In this document: positions 1 to 7,977 of the stretch, in pieces | How positions within the stretch are numbered: position 1 is the first letter of the stretch | Layout of the letters: every line of letters starts with the position of its first letter | Source: CAYQAJ01 sp964415245 | Lineage (GTDB): Bacteria; Planctomycetota; Planctomycetia; Pirellulales; Pirellulaceae | DNA length: 19,701 nt | Reading direction: 5' to 3' | Assembly: GCA_964415245.1 (NCBI GenBank) | Contig: CAYQAJ010000068.1 | Location: 1 to 19,701 of the forward strand | Notes under the pieces: generated by a model | The model's input: the letters and a program-made list of their open reading frames with translations, nothing else | Told to the model about the DNA's origin: nothing | The model's database searches: none | Program-made: the position numbers and the translations under genes

Positions 1-1170
1 GGCATCCTTGGGAATCAATCCGGGAATGTATCCACCGACCTTCCATTGTGGATTTTCGCCGTCGTCGAACAGCCCCGCTACTTTCCGCCAGGGGCCCCAG
101 GGGTTGGCCGCCACGTACAGGGCCCCCGGCGCCGCGGTAAGAAACAAATAACGCTGCGTTGGTTCGTGGTACATCGAGGAAGCGGTCATAAACGATTGCA
201 AGCCAGCGAGCGGGCGGGCATCCGACTCAACCGCCGACCATTTGGGCGAGTTTTTCTGGTCGAACCCGGCGTAGTATTCATAACTGCCGTAGTCGGCCAC
301 GCGGTCGCGGAAAACGCGAGCCAGGTATACCGTGCCCTCCTCGTAGTCGGGGCGGCCGTCTCGCGCCGGATCCGTGGTCCAGCCGGCCTCGCTGCCGATT
401 CCAAAAGCGTAGACGTATCCGTCCTGGTTCAACTGGTAATCCCGCCCCATGTTGATGAACATCAATACGCGAAACACACTCGGCGCAGCCCAGGGAGAGT
501 TCGGAACCTCGGTCCAAGTGCGGCCGTGATCGTCGGAGTAAGCTAGCCAGCCGAGCTCCACGTGACCGGCGGGAGAGTGCCCCGCCAGATAGAAGCGGCC
601 ATCGACGCAAAGCAGGCTCGATGGCTTGTCGTTGCGGTCGACCATCGTACTGGCGGTGTCGTCGAACCATTCGATTCCGCTTGGGATATTGCGGGCAATG
701 ATGGATTCGGTTGGATCGGCGGGGCGATCGAAGTGCGGGACCGGCCCTGCCAGCCGCAACAGCCCGGCGTCGGTGAGTCGCGCAGTCGGCAGTTCTTTCC
801 CTACGACGTCGAAAGTCTGGGTGAAAATAAAATGGAAAATATCGTCGTCGGGGTTGCGCGGCGGCGGACGCACCACGACGACGTGCCCAGCAGGTCGGCC
901 CAGCGACGGAATGTACTCTCCCAGGCCGGTACCGTCGCCAAAAGTTACATACAGATTCCCGTCGTCTGCCCAGGTAGGCATCCACAGATCGCCGAAATGC
1001 GGCAGGAAGACCGGTTCGCCGACGATGCGGGCCGACTGGATTCTTCGGGGCTCCGGGACTTGCCGAGTCTGGGTCACGGGCTGTGCCGCGCACGATGCCA
1101 TCAGCGCAGGTCCCAAGGCGAGCAGAATGTGCAGTCGCAATACCGAGTTGCGGCGCTCGAAGCAAGACAC
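1..1170 (-). CDS. Exported DUF4185-like protein (partial, C-terminus outside window)
   Basis: An open frame runs from about 1185 off the left edge without a stop. The likely start is GTG at 1170, because a GGGGGAG Shine-Dalgarno lies five bases upstream; an in-frame ATG at 1185 is the alternative. From the GTG start, a basic stretch is followed by a hydrophobic segment (LHILLALGPALMASC), which reads as a signal peptide with a lipobox-like end (MASC), so this may be a lipoprotein. Next come a WADDGNLYVTFGDG motif and a SDDHGRTWTEVP motif (an Asp-box-like turn). Together these resemble the DUF4185 family, related to beta-propeller sialidase-like folds. The substrate is unknown. It is divergent from an exported glycoside hydrolase, which suggests a shared role in polysaccharide use. 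Family membership is from motif memory, not a search. Confidence 0.72.
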   Translation of the reverse strand, partial: MSCFERRNSVLRLHILLALGPALMASCAAQPVTQTRQVPEPRRIQSARIVGEPVFLPHFGDLWMPTWADDGNLYVTFGDGTGLGEYIPSLGRPAGHVVVVRPPPRNPDDDIFHFIFTQTFDVVGKELPTARLTDAGLLRLAGPVPHFDRPADPTESIIARNIPSGIEWFDDTASTMVDRNDKPSSLLCVDGRFYLAGHSPAGHVELGWLAYSDDHGRTWTEVPNSPWAAPSVFRVLMFINMGRDYQLNQDGYVYAFGIGSEAGWTTDPARDGRPDYEEGTVYLARVFRDRVADYGSYEYYAGFDQKNSPKWSAVESDARPLAGLQSFMTASSMYHEPTQRYLFLTAAPGALYVAANPWGPWRKVAGLFDDGENPQWKVGGYIPGLIPKDA

Positions 1171-1210
1171 GACTTCTCCCCCCATTTCTCGACGTCGCAG
1201 CAAGGAGGTC

Positions 1211-1218
1211 ATTATACT
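1211..1218. promoter_or_regulatory. Overlapping -10-like boxes for the divergent gene pair
   Basis: The 111-base gap between the divergent starts (1170 on minus, 1282 on plus) contains the stretch ATTATACT. Read on the minus strand it gives a perfect TATAAT at 1216-1211. Read on the plus strand it gives TATACT at 1213-1218. No convincing -35 box accompanies either one (for example only CTTCGA at 17-base spacing on the minus strand). This is a candidate bidirectional promoter core, inferred from sequence alone. Confidence 0.3.
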
Positions 1219-1281
1219 GCTCGTGGCGAGTGATCGAAGCACAGGGCTGTGTGCGCACGGGCAAATAAGGGGGGCATCATC

Positions 1282-2718
1282 ATGCGTCAGGCAATGTACA
1301 AGAGCGATACGCGGAACATGACGCTTCTCGGGCTTTGCCTGGCAATGGCGCTGGCCATGCCGTGTCGTGCCACCGTGCATGCCGCCGAAAAGCCGCTGGG
1401 GCTGCATCCTGATAATCCGCACTACTTGCTGTTTCGCGGCAAGCCGGCGGTGCTCATTACCTCGGGCGAGCATTACGGCGCGGTTCTCAATAGCGATTTC
1501 AACTACGAGAAGTATCTCGACACGCTGCACTCGTACGGGTTCAATCTCACCCGCACGTTCACGGGCGCCTATTGCGAGCCGCCGACCGCGTTTGGCATCG
1601 TCGACAACACGCTGGCACCGGCCGAGGGGAAGCTGCTGTGTCCCTGGGCCCGCAGCGACGAGCCCGGCTATGCTCGCGGCGGCAACAAGTTCGACCTGTC
1701 GCGGTGGGACGACGCGTACTTCCACCGGCTGCGCGACTTTGTGGCCCAGGCGGGCAAGCGTGGCATCGTGGTCGAGCTGGTGCTGTTCTGCCCGTTCTAC
1801 GGAGACGAACAGTGGAACATCAGCCCCATGAACGCCGCCAACAACACGGGTGGCGTGGGCAAGGTGAAGCGCGAGGAAGTGTACACGCTCAAGGACGACA
1901 AACTGACCCGCGTGCAGGAGGAGATGATCCGCAAGATCGTCCGCGAGTTGAAGGATGCGGACAATCTTTACTACGAGATTTGCAACGAGCCGTACTTCGG
2001 CGGCGTGACCCTCGATTGGCAGCAGCACATGGCCCGGGTCATCGCCGAAACGGAGAAAGAGCTGGGTGTCGAGCACCTCATCGCCCAGAACATCGCCAAC
2101 GGCGGACAAAAGGTCGAGCGGCCATTGGAGCACGTGTCGATCTTCAACTTCCATTACGCTACGCCGCCGGTGACCGTGGCCGAGAACTACGGCCTCAACC
2201 GTCCGCTGGGCGACGACGAGACGGGCTTCAAAGGTCGCGACGACAAGCCGTACCGTATCGAAGGCTGGCAGTTCCTGATGGCGGGCGGGGCGATCTATGA
2301 CAACCTCGACTACTCGCTCACCTGCGGGCACGAAGACGGCTCCGCCACGACCGATGCACCCGGCGGCGGTGGACCGGACTTGCAAAAGCAGCTTTCGATT
2401 CTCAAGCGGTTCGTCGAAGGGTTCGACTTCGTGAGCATGAAGCCTGACACTTTACCGTTCAAAAAGGTTGCGCCAAGCGAGACGGCGATCTGGGCGCTGG
2501 TCGAACCAGGTCGCGCGTATGCCGTGCATCTCGCGGGCAAAGGGCCGATCGAGCTGTCGGTCGAATTACCCGAAGGGTCGTACCAGGCCGAATGGGTCGA
2601 CACGAAATCGGGCGAGGTGACAGGCAGCGAGGACTTTCAGCACAAGGGCGGCGTGCGCACGTTACGCTCACCCGGGTTCAAAGAAGACATCGCCCTGCGG
2701 ATTGTGCGCGAAAAGTAG
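1282..2718 (+). CDS. Exported glycoside hydrolase, GH-A-type barrel with C-terminal collagen-binding-like domain
   Basis: The start at 1282 is chosen because AAGGGGGG (1267-1274) lies seven bases upstream. Residues 1-34 form a Sec signal peptide (hydrophobic 14-27, likely cut after VHA). The mature protein is about 444 residues. Residues ~36-400 look like a TIM-barrel glycosidase: a conserved opening (LLFRGKPAVLITSGEHYG), the ICNEP motif with Glu236 as probable acid/base, and DDETGF with Glu313 as candidate nucleophile. Residues ~400-478 (ALVEPGRAYAVHLAG onward) resemble the putative collagen-binding beta domain found after DUF4038/GH140-like catalytic domains. It probably acts outside the cytoplasm on a plant or algal polysaccharide; the substrate cannot be read from sequence. 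It is divergent from the DUF4185-like gene. The stop codon lies in a REP-like hairpin. Confidence 0.8.
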   Translation: MRQAMYKSDTRNMTLLGLCLAMALAMPCRATVHAAEKPLGLHPDNPHYLLFRGKPAVLITSGEHYGAVLNSDFNYEKYLDTLHSYGFNLTRTFTGAYCEPPTAFGIVDNTLAPAEGKLLCPWARSDEPGYARGGNKFDLSRWDDAYFHRLRDFVAQAGKRGIVVELVLFCPFYGDEQWNISPMNAANNTGGVGKVKREEVYTLKDDKLTRVQEEMIRKIVRELKDADNLYYEICNEPYFGGVTLDWQQHMARVIAETEKELGVEHLIAQNIANGGQKVERPLEHVSIFNFHYATPPVTVAENYGLNRPLGDDETGFKGRDDKPYRIEGWQFLMAGGAIYDNLDYSLTCGHEDGSATTDAPGGGGPDLQKQLSILKRFVEGFDFVSMKPDTLPFKKVAPSETAIWALVEPGRAYAVHLAGKGPIELSVELPEGSYQAEWVDTKSGEVTGSEDFQHKGGVRTLRSPGFKEDIALRIVREK

Positions 2719-2796
2719 GTCCCGTCTGCCGGACGGGACCTGAGTGAAAACCGACGTCGCGCCACGCGCGAAGGTCCCGCTCGGCAAGCGGGACCT
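2717..2796. repeat. Pair of inverted REP-like hairpins
   Basis: Two near-identical palindromes lie back to back. The first (2717-2741) has 10-bp arms AGGTCCCGTC/GACGGGACCT around a 5-base loop. The second (2772-2796) has 10-bp arms AGGTCCCGCT/AGCGGGACCT around a 5-base loop. The extended unit (AAGTAGGTCCCG...CGGGACCT) appears forward in the first and reversed in the second, which is the arrangement of a bacterial REP pair (BIME). The first begins inside the TAG stop codon of the glycoside hydrolase. They could form a transcript-end hairpin. Confidence 0.75.
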
Positions 2797-3017
2797 ACTT
2801 GGGCGAACCTGACTGGTGACAGTTGCCTCTTTGCAGAGTAGAATTGAACGTTGTACGTGGCCGATTGCGACCGGGCAGGTCCGGACGGCCGAACCTGCCC
2901 CGTAGTTTGGGCCGCTGAATTCAGGAACGGCAACATAGCGGACGGCACGCGGAGAGGCTGTTAGTTCTCGCGTGCCTGCTACGTCCGGGCACGAGTGCCC
3001 GGAGAAAGGGAGGTTTC
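2797..3017. other. Intergenic region with two further small inverted repeats
   Basis: No gene is seen here. GGGCAGGT (from 2873) pairs with ACCTGCCC (to 2900) around a 12-base loop rich in CCGG. CCGGGCAC/GTGCCCGG near 2985-3002 forms an 8-bp palindrome with a two-base centre, just upstream of the rsfS ribosome binding site. Either could be a hairpin in mRNA. No clear -35/-10 pair was found. Confidence 0.4.
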
Positions 3018-3431
3018 GTGGCGCAAATGACAGCGGGGCCGGCGGCGCCGTATCGGGCCAATCCCGAGCGCAGCCTGGAACTGGCCCTGGCGGCAGCGCG
3101 GGTGGCCGCCGAAAACCGTGGTCAGGATATCGTGGTGCTGGACACGACCGATCTGACCGCTCTCTTCGACTACTTCGTCATCGCCACCGGCACCAGCAGC
3201 CGGCAGCTTCGGGCGATCAGCCAGCAGATCGAGCACGTGCTCAAGCACGATCTGGGCGACCGCCGCATGGGCATCGCCGGCTACCGGGAGTCGCGGTGGA
3301 TCGTGCTCGACTATGGCAGCGTGGTGGTGCACCTGTTCGACGCGGAGACGCGCATCTACTATGGGCTGGAAGACCTGTGGGCCGAGTCGCGTCGCGTCGA
3401 TTTATCGGAGATCCTCAGTGACGTAGCGTGA
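3018..3431 (+). CDS. rsfS: Ribosomal silencing factor RsfS (Iojap/DUF143)
   Basis: RsfS binds ribosomal protein uL14 on the large subunit and blocks subunit joining when nutrients are short. The 137-residue protein has the usual length and family blocks: DIVVLDTTDLTALFDYFVIATG near residues 36-57, the GYRESRWIVLDYGSVVVHLF block near 92-112, and the closing YYGLEDLW. The start is GTG at 3018, preceded by AAAGGGAGG (3005-3013); an in-frame ATG at 3027 is less well spaced. It is followed after 159 bases by argS on the same strand. In many bacteria rsfS sits beside nadD, which is not seen here. Confidence 0.95.
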   Translation: MAQMTAGPAAPYRANPERSLELALAAARVAAENRGQDIVVLDTTDLTALFDYFVIATGTSSRQLRAISQQIEHVLKHDLGDRRMGIAGYRESRWIVLDYGSVVVHLFDAETRIYYGLEDLWAESRRVDLSEILSDVA

Positions 3432-3530
3432 CGGAACTCTCGGCGCGGTTGGTGGGACGCGACGAGGTGGCGCTGCGGAGCGCTAAACCGCAAGCGGGGT
3501 CGCTGGCAGGAGCGGTCGCGCAGTGCGTGT

Positions 3531-3536
3531 TATGAT
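3531..3536 (+). promoter_or_regulatory. -10-like box upstream of argS
   Basis: TATGAT, one base from the TATAAT consensus, lies about 55 bases before the argS start in the 159-base rsfS-argS gap. No good -35 box sits 16-18 bases upstream, so argS may have its own promoter or be read from rsfS. Confidence 0.25.
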
Positions 3537-3590
3537 GGGCGGCGGCGTCACGTTGAACGCTCTCACTCACCGCGAGGCACGGCTGCCCCG

Positions 3591-5600
3591 ATGAATGTAC
3601 TGGCTCAGATTCGCGAGAGGTTCCGAGTCGCGCTGGCCTCGTTGGGCGACGACGCGGGCGAACCGCTCGACGTCGCAGCTCTTCTCGATGCGATCCGCCC
3701 TTCGCAGGATCCCCGCTTCGGCGACTACCAGGCCAACTGCGCCATGCCGCTGGGCAAGCGGCTGGGCAAACCGCCGCGCGACGTGGCGGCCCTGCTGGTC
3801 GACCGGCTGAACGTGGCCGACGTGTGCGGCCCGCCCGAGATCGCCGGGCCGGGCTTCATCAATCTGCGGCTCGACGACGGGTGGCTCATCGGCCAGCTAG
3901 CCGCCATTGCCGCCGATGAACGGTTGGGCGTGCCGCGCGTCGCCAGGCCGCGGACGTTCGTGCTCGACTTCTCTTCGCCCAACGTGGCCAAGCCGATGCA
4001 CGTGGGGCACATTCGCTCGACGGTGATCGGCGATGCCCTGTGCCGCATGCTGCGACTGGCCGGCCACAAGGTGACGAGCGACAACCACCTCGGCGATTGG
4101 GGCACGCAGTTCGGCATGATTATCTACGGCTACAAGAACTTTCGCAACGAGTCGGCCTACCAGCGGCGACCCGTCGAAGAGCTGGGCCGGCTCTACCGGC
4201 TGGTCAACAGAATCGCCGAGTATCACGACGCGCGGGAGCAGCTTTCTGCCGCGGAGCGAAAGATCGTACACGCTCGCGAAAACCTGGAAGCGGCGAAAGC
4301 CGCACCGCCCACAAAGCAGGAAAAGGATGCGGGCAACGGCAAGAAAGGCGCCAAGCCCGACAAGGTCATCAAGCGGCTCGAAGCGCAGCTCGACGAAGCC
4401 CAGCGCGAGCGCGACGCGCTGTCCGCCCGAATCACAACAGTCGACTCCGACCAGAAGCTCGCGGCGCTGGCAAGCGAACACGCCGATATCGGCCAGGCGG
4501 TGCTGCGGGAGACAGCCCGTCTGCACGAGGGCGACCCTGAAAACCGCCGCCTGTGGCACCAAATACTCCCCTATTGCCGCGACGAGATTCAGCGCATCTA
4601 CCAGCGGCTGGGCGTATCGTTCGACCACGAGTACGGCGAGAGTTTTTATCAGGACATGCTCGCCGACGTGGTGGCCGAGCTCAAGCAGCGGGGCATGGCG
4701 GTCGAGAGCGACGGAGCGGAGTGCATCTTTCTCGATGGGTTCGACGCCCCCATGATCGTTCGCAAGCGCGACGGCGCGTTTCTGTACGCCACCACCGACC
4801 TGGCCACGATCCGCTACCGCATGCAGACGTTCCACCCCGATGCGGTGCTGTACGTCGTCGATCATCGCCAGAGCGAGCACTTTTCGAAACTGTTCGCCGT
4901 CGCGCGGCTGTGGGGGTACCAGGACGTCGAGCTGGCTCATATCAGCTTCGGCACGATCCTGGGCGACGATGGCCGGCCTTTTCGCACCCGCGCGGGCGAC
5001 AACGTGGGGCTCGAATCGCTGTTGGACGAATCGGTCCGCCGCGCGCACGCCGTGGTGGCCGCCAGCGACGACGCCAAACCGGGCGGGCCCGAGATGAGTG
5101 AATCGCAGCGCAAAAGCGTGGCCGAGGCGGTGGGCATCGCCGCGCTCAAGTACGCCGACCTGTCGCAGAACCGCACCAGCGACTACGTCTTCAGCTTCGA
5201 CAAGATGCTGGCCATGAACGGCAATACGGCCACGTACCTGCAATACTCGTACGCGCGGGTGCAGAGCATCTTCGCCAAGGGGGGCGTCGACGTCGAACGA
5301 TTGCGGGCCGATTTGCCGCCGGTCGTGCTCTCGCACCCGCCCGAACGGGCACTGGCGATGCAGATCGTGCGGCTGCCCGAGGCGCTCGACGAAGCGCTGG
5401 CCGATTACCGGCCCAATATCCTGACCAGCTACCTGTTCGAGCTGAGCAAGTGTTACTCGAGCTTTTTCGAGAATTGCCCCGTGCTCAAGGCGGAGAGCGA
5501 CGACCTGCGAGCGAGCCGGCTCATGCTGTGCGACTTGACGGGGCGCGTGTTGCGGCAGGGATTGGAGTTGTTGGGAATCTGTGTAATTGACAAAATGTAG
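3591..5600 (+). CDS. argS: Arginyl-tRNA synthetase with internal coiled-coil insertion
   Basis: This class I enzyme charges tRNA-Arg with arginine. In order: an N-terminal Add1-like domain (residues ~1-110), the catalytic fold with FSSPNVAKPMHVGHIRST carrying the HIGH signature as HVGH (137-140), the NHLGDWGTQFG block, the KMSKS-equivalent loop GDDGRPFRTRAGD (458-470, the degenerate form usual in E. coli-type ArgRS), and the DALR anticodon-binding domain ending in LLGICVIDKM, the usual ArgRS terminus. At 669 residues it is about 90 longer than E. coli ArgRS. The excess is mainly a Lys/Glu/Ala-rich coiled-coil segment at ~214-287. Start ATG at 3591 has only a weak ribosome site. It ends three bases before the methyltransferase GTG start. 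Confidence 0.96.
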   Translation: MNVLAQIRERFRVALASLGDDAGEPLDVAALLDAIRPSQDPRFGDYQANCAMPLGKRLGKPPRDVAALLVDRLNVADVCGPPEIAGPGFINLRLDDGWLIGQLAAIAADERLGVPRVARPRTFVLDFSSPNVAKPMHVGHIRSTVIGDALCRMLRLAGHKVTSDNHLGDWGTQFGMIIYGYKNFRNESAYQRRPVEELGRLYRLVNRIAEYHDAREQLSAAERKIVHARENLEAAKAAPPTKQEKDAGNGKKGAKPDKVIKRLEAQLDEAQRERDALSARITTVDSDQKLAALASEHADIGQAVLRETARLHEGDPENRRLWHQILPYCRDEIQRIYQRLGVSFDHEYGESFYQDMLADVVAELKQRGMAVESDGAECIFLDGFDAPMIVRKRDGAFLYATTDLATIRYRMQTFHPDAVLYVVDHRQSEHFSKLFAVARLWGYQDVELAHISFGTILGDDGRPFRTRAGDNVGLESLLDESVRRAHAVVAASDDAKPGGPEMSESQRKSVAEAVGIAALKYADLSQNRTSDYVFSFDKMLAMNGNTATYLQYSYARVQSIFAKGGVDVERLRADLPPVVLSHPPERALAMQIVRLPEALDEALADYRPNILTSYLFELSKCYSSFFENCPVLKAESDDLRASRLMLCDLTGRVLRQGLELLGICVIDKM

Positions 5601-5603
5601 GTC

Positions 5604-6605
5604 GTGGGACGTTCGATGACGAAATCACAAATCACAAACAACAACTCACAAACAACTTCCAATCCTCAAATCCCAAAGACCAAAAGTGCGGATCAACATT
5701 GGTCATTTGGATTTGGTCATTGCTCATTCGCGCAGCGCGATTCGGTTGTTTGCGGCGATGCGCTCGAGGTGCTGACCGGTTGGCCCGACGAGGTGGTCGA
5801 CTGTATCGTCACCAGTCCGCCGTACTATCGGCAGCGGGATTATCGTCGCGGTTCGCAGCTTGGGCGGGAAGCAACGCCAGAGGAATACGTCGAGAAGTTG
5901 GTCGCCGTGTTCGCCCAGGCTCGCCGCGTGCTCAAGTCGACCGGCACGCTGTGGCTGGTGTTGGGGGACAAGTACGAGGGCGGGCGGCAATTGGGCATTC
6001 CCTGGCGGGTGGCGCTGGCGCTCGAATCGGACGGTTGGATCCTCCGCAGCGACATCATCTGGCACAAGCCCAACGCCATGCCTTCGTCAGTGAAGACCCG
6101 CCCCACCACCGACCACGAGTATGTGTTTTTCTTCACTCGCTCGGGCCGCTACTACTACGACGCGGACGCGGTGCGCGAGCCGCACGTCACGTTTACCGAC
6201 GCTAGCCGCATGCGGGGCGGTCGGCGGCACTTTCAACAGCGCGGCGGCACGCCCGAGAACGGCAAGAACCGCGGCAACAACAACCTGCACGACGGCCGGT
6301 GGGACCAGGCGTTCCATCCGCTGGGGCGGAACCGTCGCACGGTGTGGTCGATTCCCTTGTCGAAGTTCCGCGAGGCGCACTTCGCCGTTTTCCCCGAACC
6401 ACTGGTCGAAACGTGCATTCTCGCCGGCTGTCCGCGCGGCGGGCTGGTGCTCGACCCGTTTCTGGGGAGCGGGACAACGGCCGTGGTGGCGCGGCGGCTC
6501 ACGCGGCACTACGTGGGGATCGATTGCGTGCCCAAGTACTGCGCGATGGCCGAGCGGCGGCTGGCAGCGGGAAATGCAGAGTGCAGAGTGCAGAGTGCAG
6601 AATGA
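5604..6605 (+). CDS. Beta-class DNA methyltransferase (N4-cytosine or N6-adenine), no adjacent nuclease
   Basis: The enzyme transfers a methyl group from SAM to an exocyclic amino group in DNA. Counting from GTG 5604, motif IV TSPPYY (70-75) precedes motif I region DPFLGSGTT (284-292); this order defines the beta class. TSPP rather than DPPY favours N4-cytosine, though some N6-adenine enzymes carry it. The central region ~170-250 would hold the target-recognition part. GTG 5604 and ATG 5616 are both possible starts; no other in-frame ATG, GTG or TTG was found before the conserved DSVVCGDALEVL at ~46. Residues ~5-43 are encoded by a dispersed repeat, as is the last stretch NAECRVQSAE with its stop. 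No restriction nuclease gene is adjacent, so it appears solitary. The recognition site is unknown. Confidence 0.88.
   Translation: MGRSMTKSQITNNNSQTTSNPQIPKTKSADQHWSFGFGHCSFAQRDSVVCGDALEVLTGWPDEVVDCIVTSPPYYRQRDYRRGSQLGREATPEEYVEKLVAVFAQARRVLKSTGTLWLVLGDKYEGGRQLGIPWRVALALESDGWILRSDIIWHKPNAMPSSVKTRPTTDHEYVFFFTRSGRYYYDADAVREPHVTFTDASRMRGGRRHFQQRGGTPENGKNRGNNNLHDGRWDQAFHPLGRNRRTVWSIPLSKFREAHFAVFPEPLVETCILAGCPRGGLVLDPFLGSGTTAVVARRLTRHYVGIDCVPKYCAMAERRLAAGNAECRVQSAE
5620..5735. repeat. CAAATC-type dispersed palindromic repeat covering the methyltransferase N-terminus
   Basis: An AC-rich left half (repeated ATCACAAA, CAAATCCCAAAGACCAAA) is followed by a right half (TTGGTCATTTGGATTTGG, then GGTCATTGCTCATT) that is its approximate reverse complement. 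Its low GC and repeated words stand out from the surrounding GC-rich coding sequence. It is read through by the methyltransferase frame as a Ser/Asn/Thr/Gln-rich leader followed by WSFGFGHCSF. Similar sequence occurs widely between genes in planctomycete genomes; that is recalled, not searched. Confidence 0.7.
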
Positions 6606-6706
6606 GGGAGTGGGTACGGGCAGCGGTCAATGGAATCGTCGCCGAGATCGCGACGTCGGATGCTCAGTCCGCATTCTGCACTCTACACTCTGTACTCTCG
6701 ACTGCC
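6575..6706. repeat. GCAGAGTG inverted repeat at the end of the methyltransferase
   Basis: The left arm (6575-6604) is four tandem copies of an 8-base unit GCAGAGTG ending in GCAGAATG. The right arm (6672-6706) contains its reverse complement as CATTCTGCACTCTACACTCTG. They flank ~65 unrelated bases and sit between the convergent ends of the methyltransferase (6605) and the minus-strand zinc-ribbon gene (6721). The left arm supplies the last codons and the TGA stop of the methyltransferase. A long hairpin in RNA is possible. Confidence 0.8.
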
Positions 6707-6720
6707 ATCGCATCGCGCGG

Positions 6721-7854
6721 CTAACGGTCGCCGGCCGACCACTTCATCGGTTCGCCCGGCGCGACGATGGGATACTCGGTGCTCCGCCACGCAGCGCCCG
6801 GCAATGTATCGCCCGGCGTTGAGCCGCCGGCCATCGGCTGTCCGGTGGCCATGAGGTAGACGACGGATCCCCACACTGCGATATAGGGCACGAAGAACAG
6901 GTATCCGACGCAACAGGTGACGAGACTGAATAGGCTTCCGCCAATACTGACCAGCAGGAAGCCTGCAAAGACAACAAGCTTGTTGCCCCGCATGAACTGC
7001 TTCGAAGCAATCATCGATTCGATGACCCCCATGCGGCGATCGACGATCAAGTACGACGACAAGAAGAATATCATGTAGATCACCATCATCGCGATTACAG
7101 CCACGATCATCGCCACTACGAATAGTGCCAGGGCCACCATTTGGATCGTATTGTCCGGCACCAAGAAAAGCGCGCCGCCGGGAATCGCGCACACGATTCC
7201 TATGGCGAAATTGATTAATTGAATCAAAACGAGCAACCCAAGAACTTTCAAATAGCAGTGCCCGATGTCGAATACCTTTCCCAAGGGCGATGGGTTGCCG
7301 CGCGCCACCTGCACCCCGAAATTGATAAGTAGGCACACGAAGCCTGCATTGACGACGAGGCCCCATACCTGCTGCGCCATGAACAGCCCGACCCTCATTC
7401 CCAGGTCATTCCCCGCGGCCTGCTGAGCCATACTGAGTGGGAAGCCCACAATCTGCGTGGCCATGCCAATGCCAAAACAGATTAGCGTGAATAGCACGCC
7501 CATTCCCACCTGCCCGGTGAAGATCTTCCAGCTATGGCTGAACAACTCACCCAGGTCGATTCGGGAATGAACCAGGTCGCCGGGCCCTACCGTTTTCCAC
7601 TGGTACGCCGGCTGGTCGGGCGAGACGGCCTTGGCGTAGGGGTTGGTTGGGTCGCCCAATCGCGGCACTGCGCCCGCCGACGCGGGCGAAGCATCGGCAA
7701 ACGGATTCGGCGCCGAAGCCGCGCTCGTCCCTTCTTTGGCGGCGGGTACGGAAGTCAGCCCGCCGCACTGGGGGCATCGGGCCGTCTTGCCGCGGCTTTC
7801 GTCGGGCACGCGCAGCAGCTTGTCGCACCGGCTACAGCGAAGTTCGATGGGCAT
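6721..7854 (-). CDS. Zinc-ribbon multi-pass membrane protein (A)
   Basis: A 377-residue protein starting MPIELRC. Cys7, Cys10, Cys27 and Cys30 form a MJ0042-type zinc ribbon, followed by a Ser/Ala/Pro linker (~35-90). Residues ~110-345 hold about five or six hydrophobic segments, including one very long stretch (LALFVVAMIVAVIAMMVIYMIFFLSSYLIV), with an internal block IVDRRMGVIESMIASKQFMRGN. That layout resembles the DUF975/GPDPase membrane-domain families, where a short conserved Ala/Ser helix precedes a transmembrane pair; the match is tentative. The cytoplasmic zinc ribbon and membrane body suggest a scaffold or transport accessory role, but no function can be assigned. It has the same N-terminal module as the genes at 7978-8682 and 11121-11990. 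The gene downstream of B on the same strand, 123 bases away. Confidence 0.82.
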   Translation of the reverse strand: MPIELRCSRCDKLLRVPDESRGKTARCPQCGGLTSVPAAKEGTSAASAPNPFADASPASAGAVPRLGDPTNPYAKAVSPDQPAYQWKTVGPGDLVHSRIDLGELFSHSWKIFTGQVGMGVLFTLICFGIGMATQIVGFPLSMAQQAAGNDLGMRVGLFMAQQVWGLVVNAGFVCLLINFGVQVARGNPSPLGKVFDIGHCYLKVLGLLVLIQLINFAIGIVCAIPGGALFLVPDNTIQMVALALFVVAMIVAVIAMMVIYMIFFLSSYLIVDRRMGVIESMIASKQFMRGNKLVVFAGFLLVSIGGSLFSLVTCCVGYLFFVPYIAVWGSVVYLMATGQPMAGGSTPGDTLPGAAWRSTEYPIVAPGEPMKWSAGDR

Positions 7855-7977
7855 CGTGAGTTCCGCCGGATCGAGGAACGAATGACCGGAGCGCGGCGAT
7901 CGTTATCGCAATGTGCACTGGCAAGGGCGCCGTCGACGCGAATAGCGGCGGCGACAAACGTTAGCGTCCCGGGTGCC

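Noticed and set aside
278..1264. 328-residue open frame on the minus strand over the DUF4185-like gene
   Set aside because: It is Arg-rich, while the neighbouring frame gives a coherent protein with a signal peptide and DUF4185 motifs running to the window edge.
3897..5336. 479-residue open frame antisense to argS
   Set aside because: It is a GC-driven shadow of a clearly real argS and has no recognisable domain.
6575..6706. Tandem GCAGAGTG units as a possible CRISPR array
   Set aside because: Units are 8 bases with no spacers and no cas gene is nearby.
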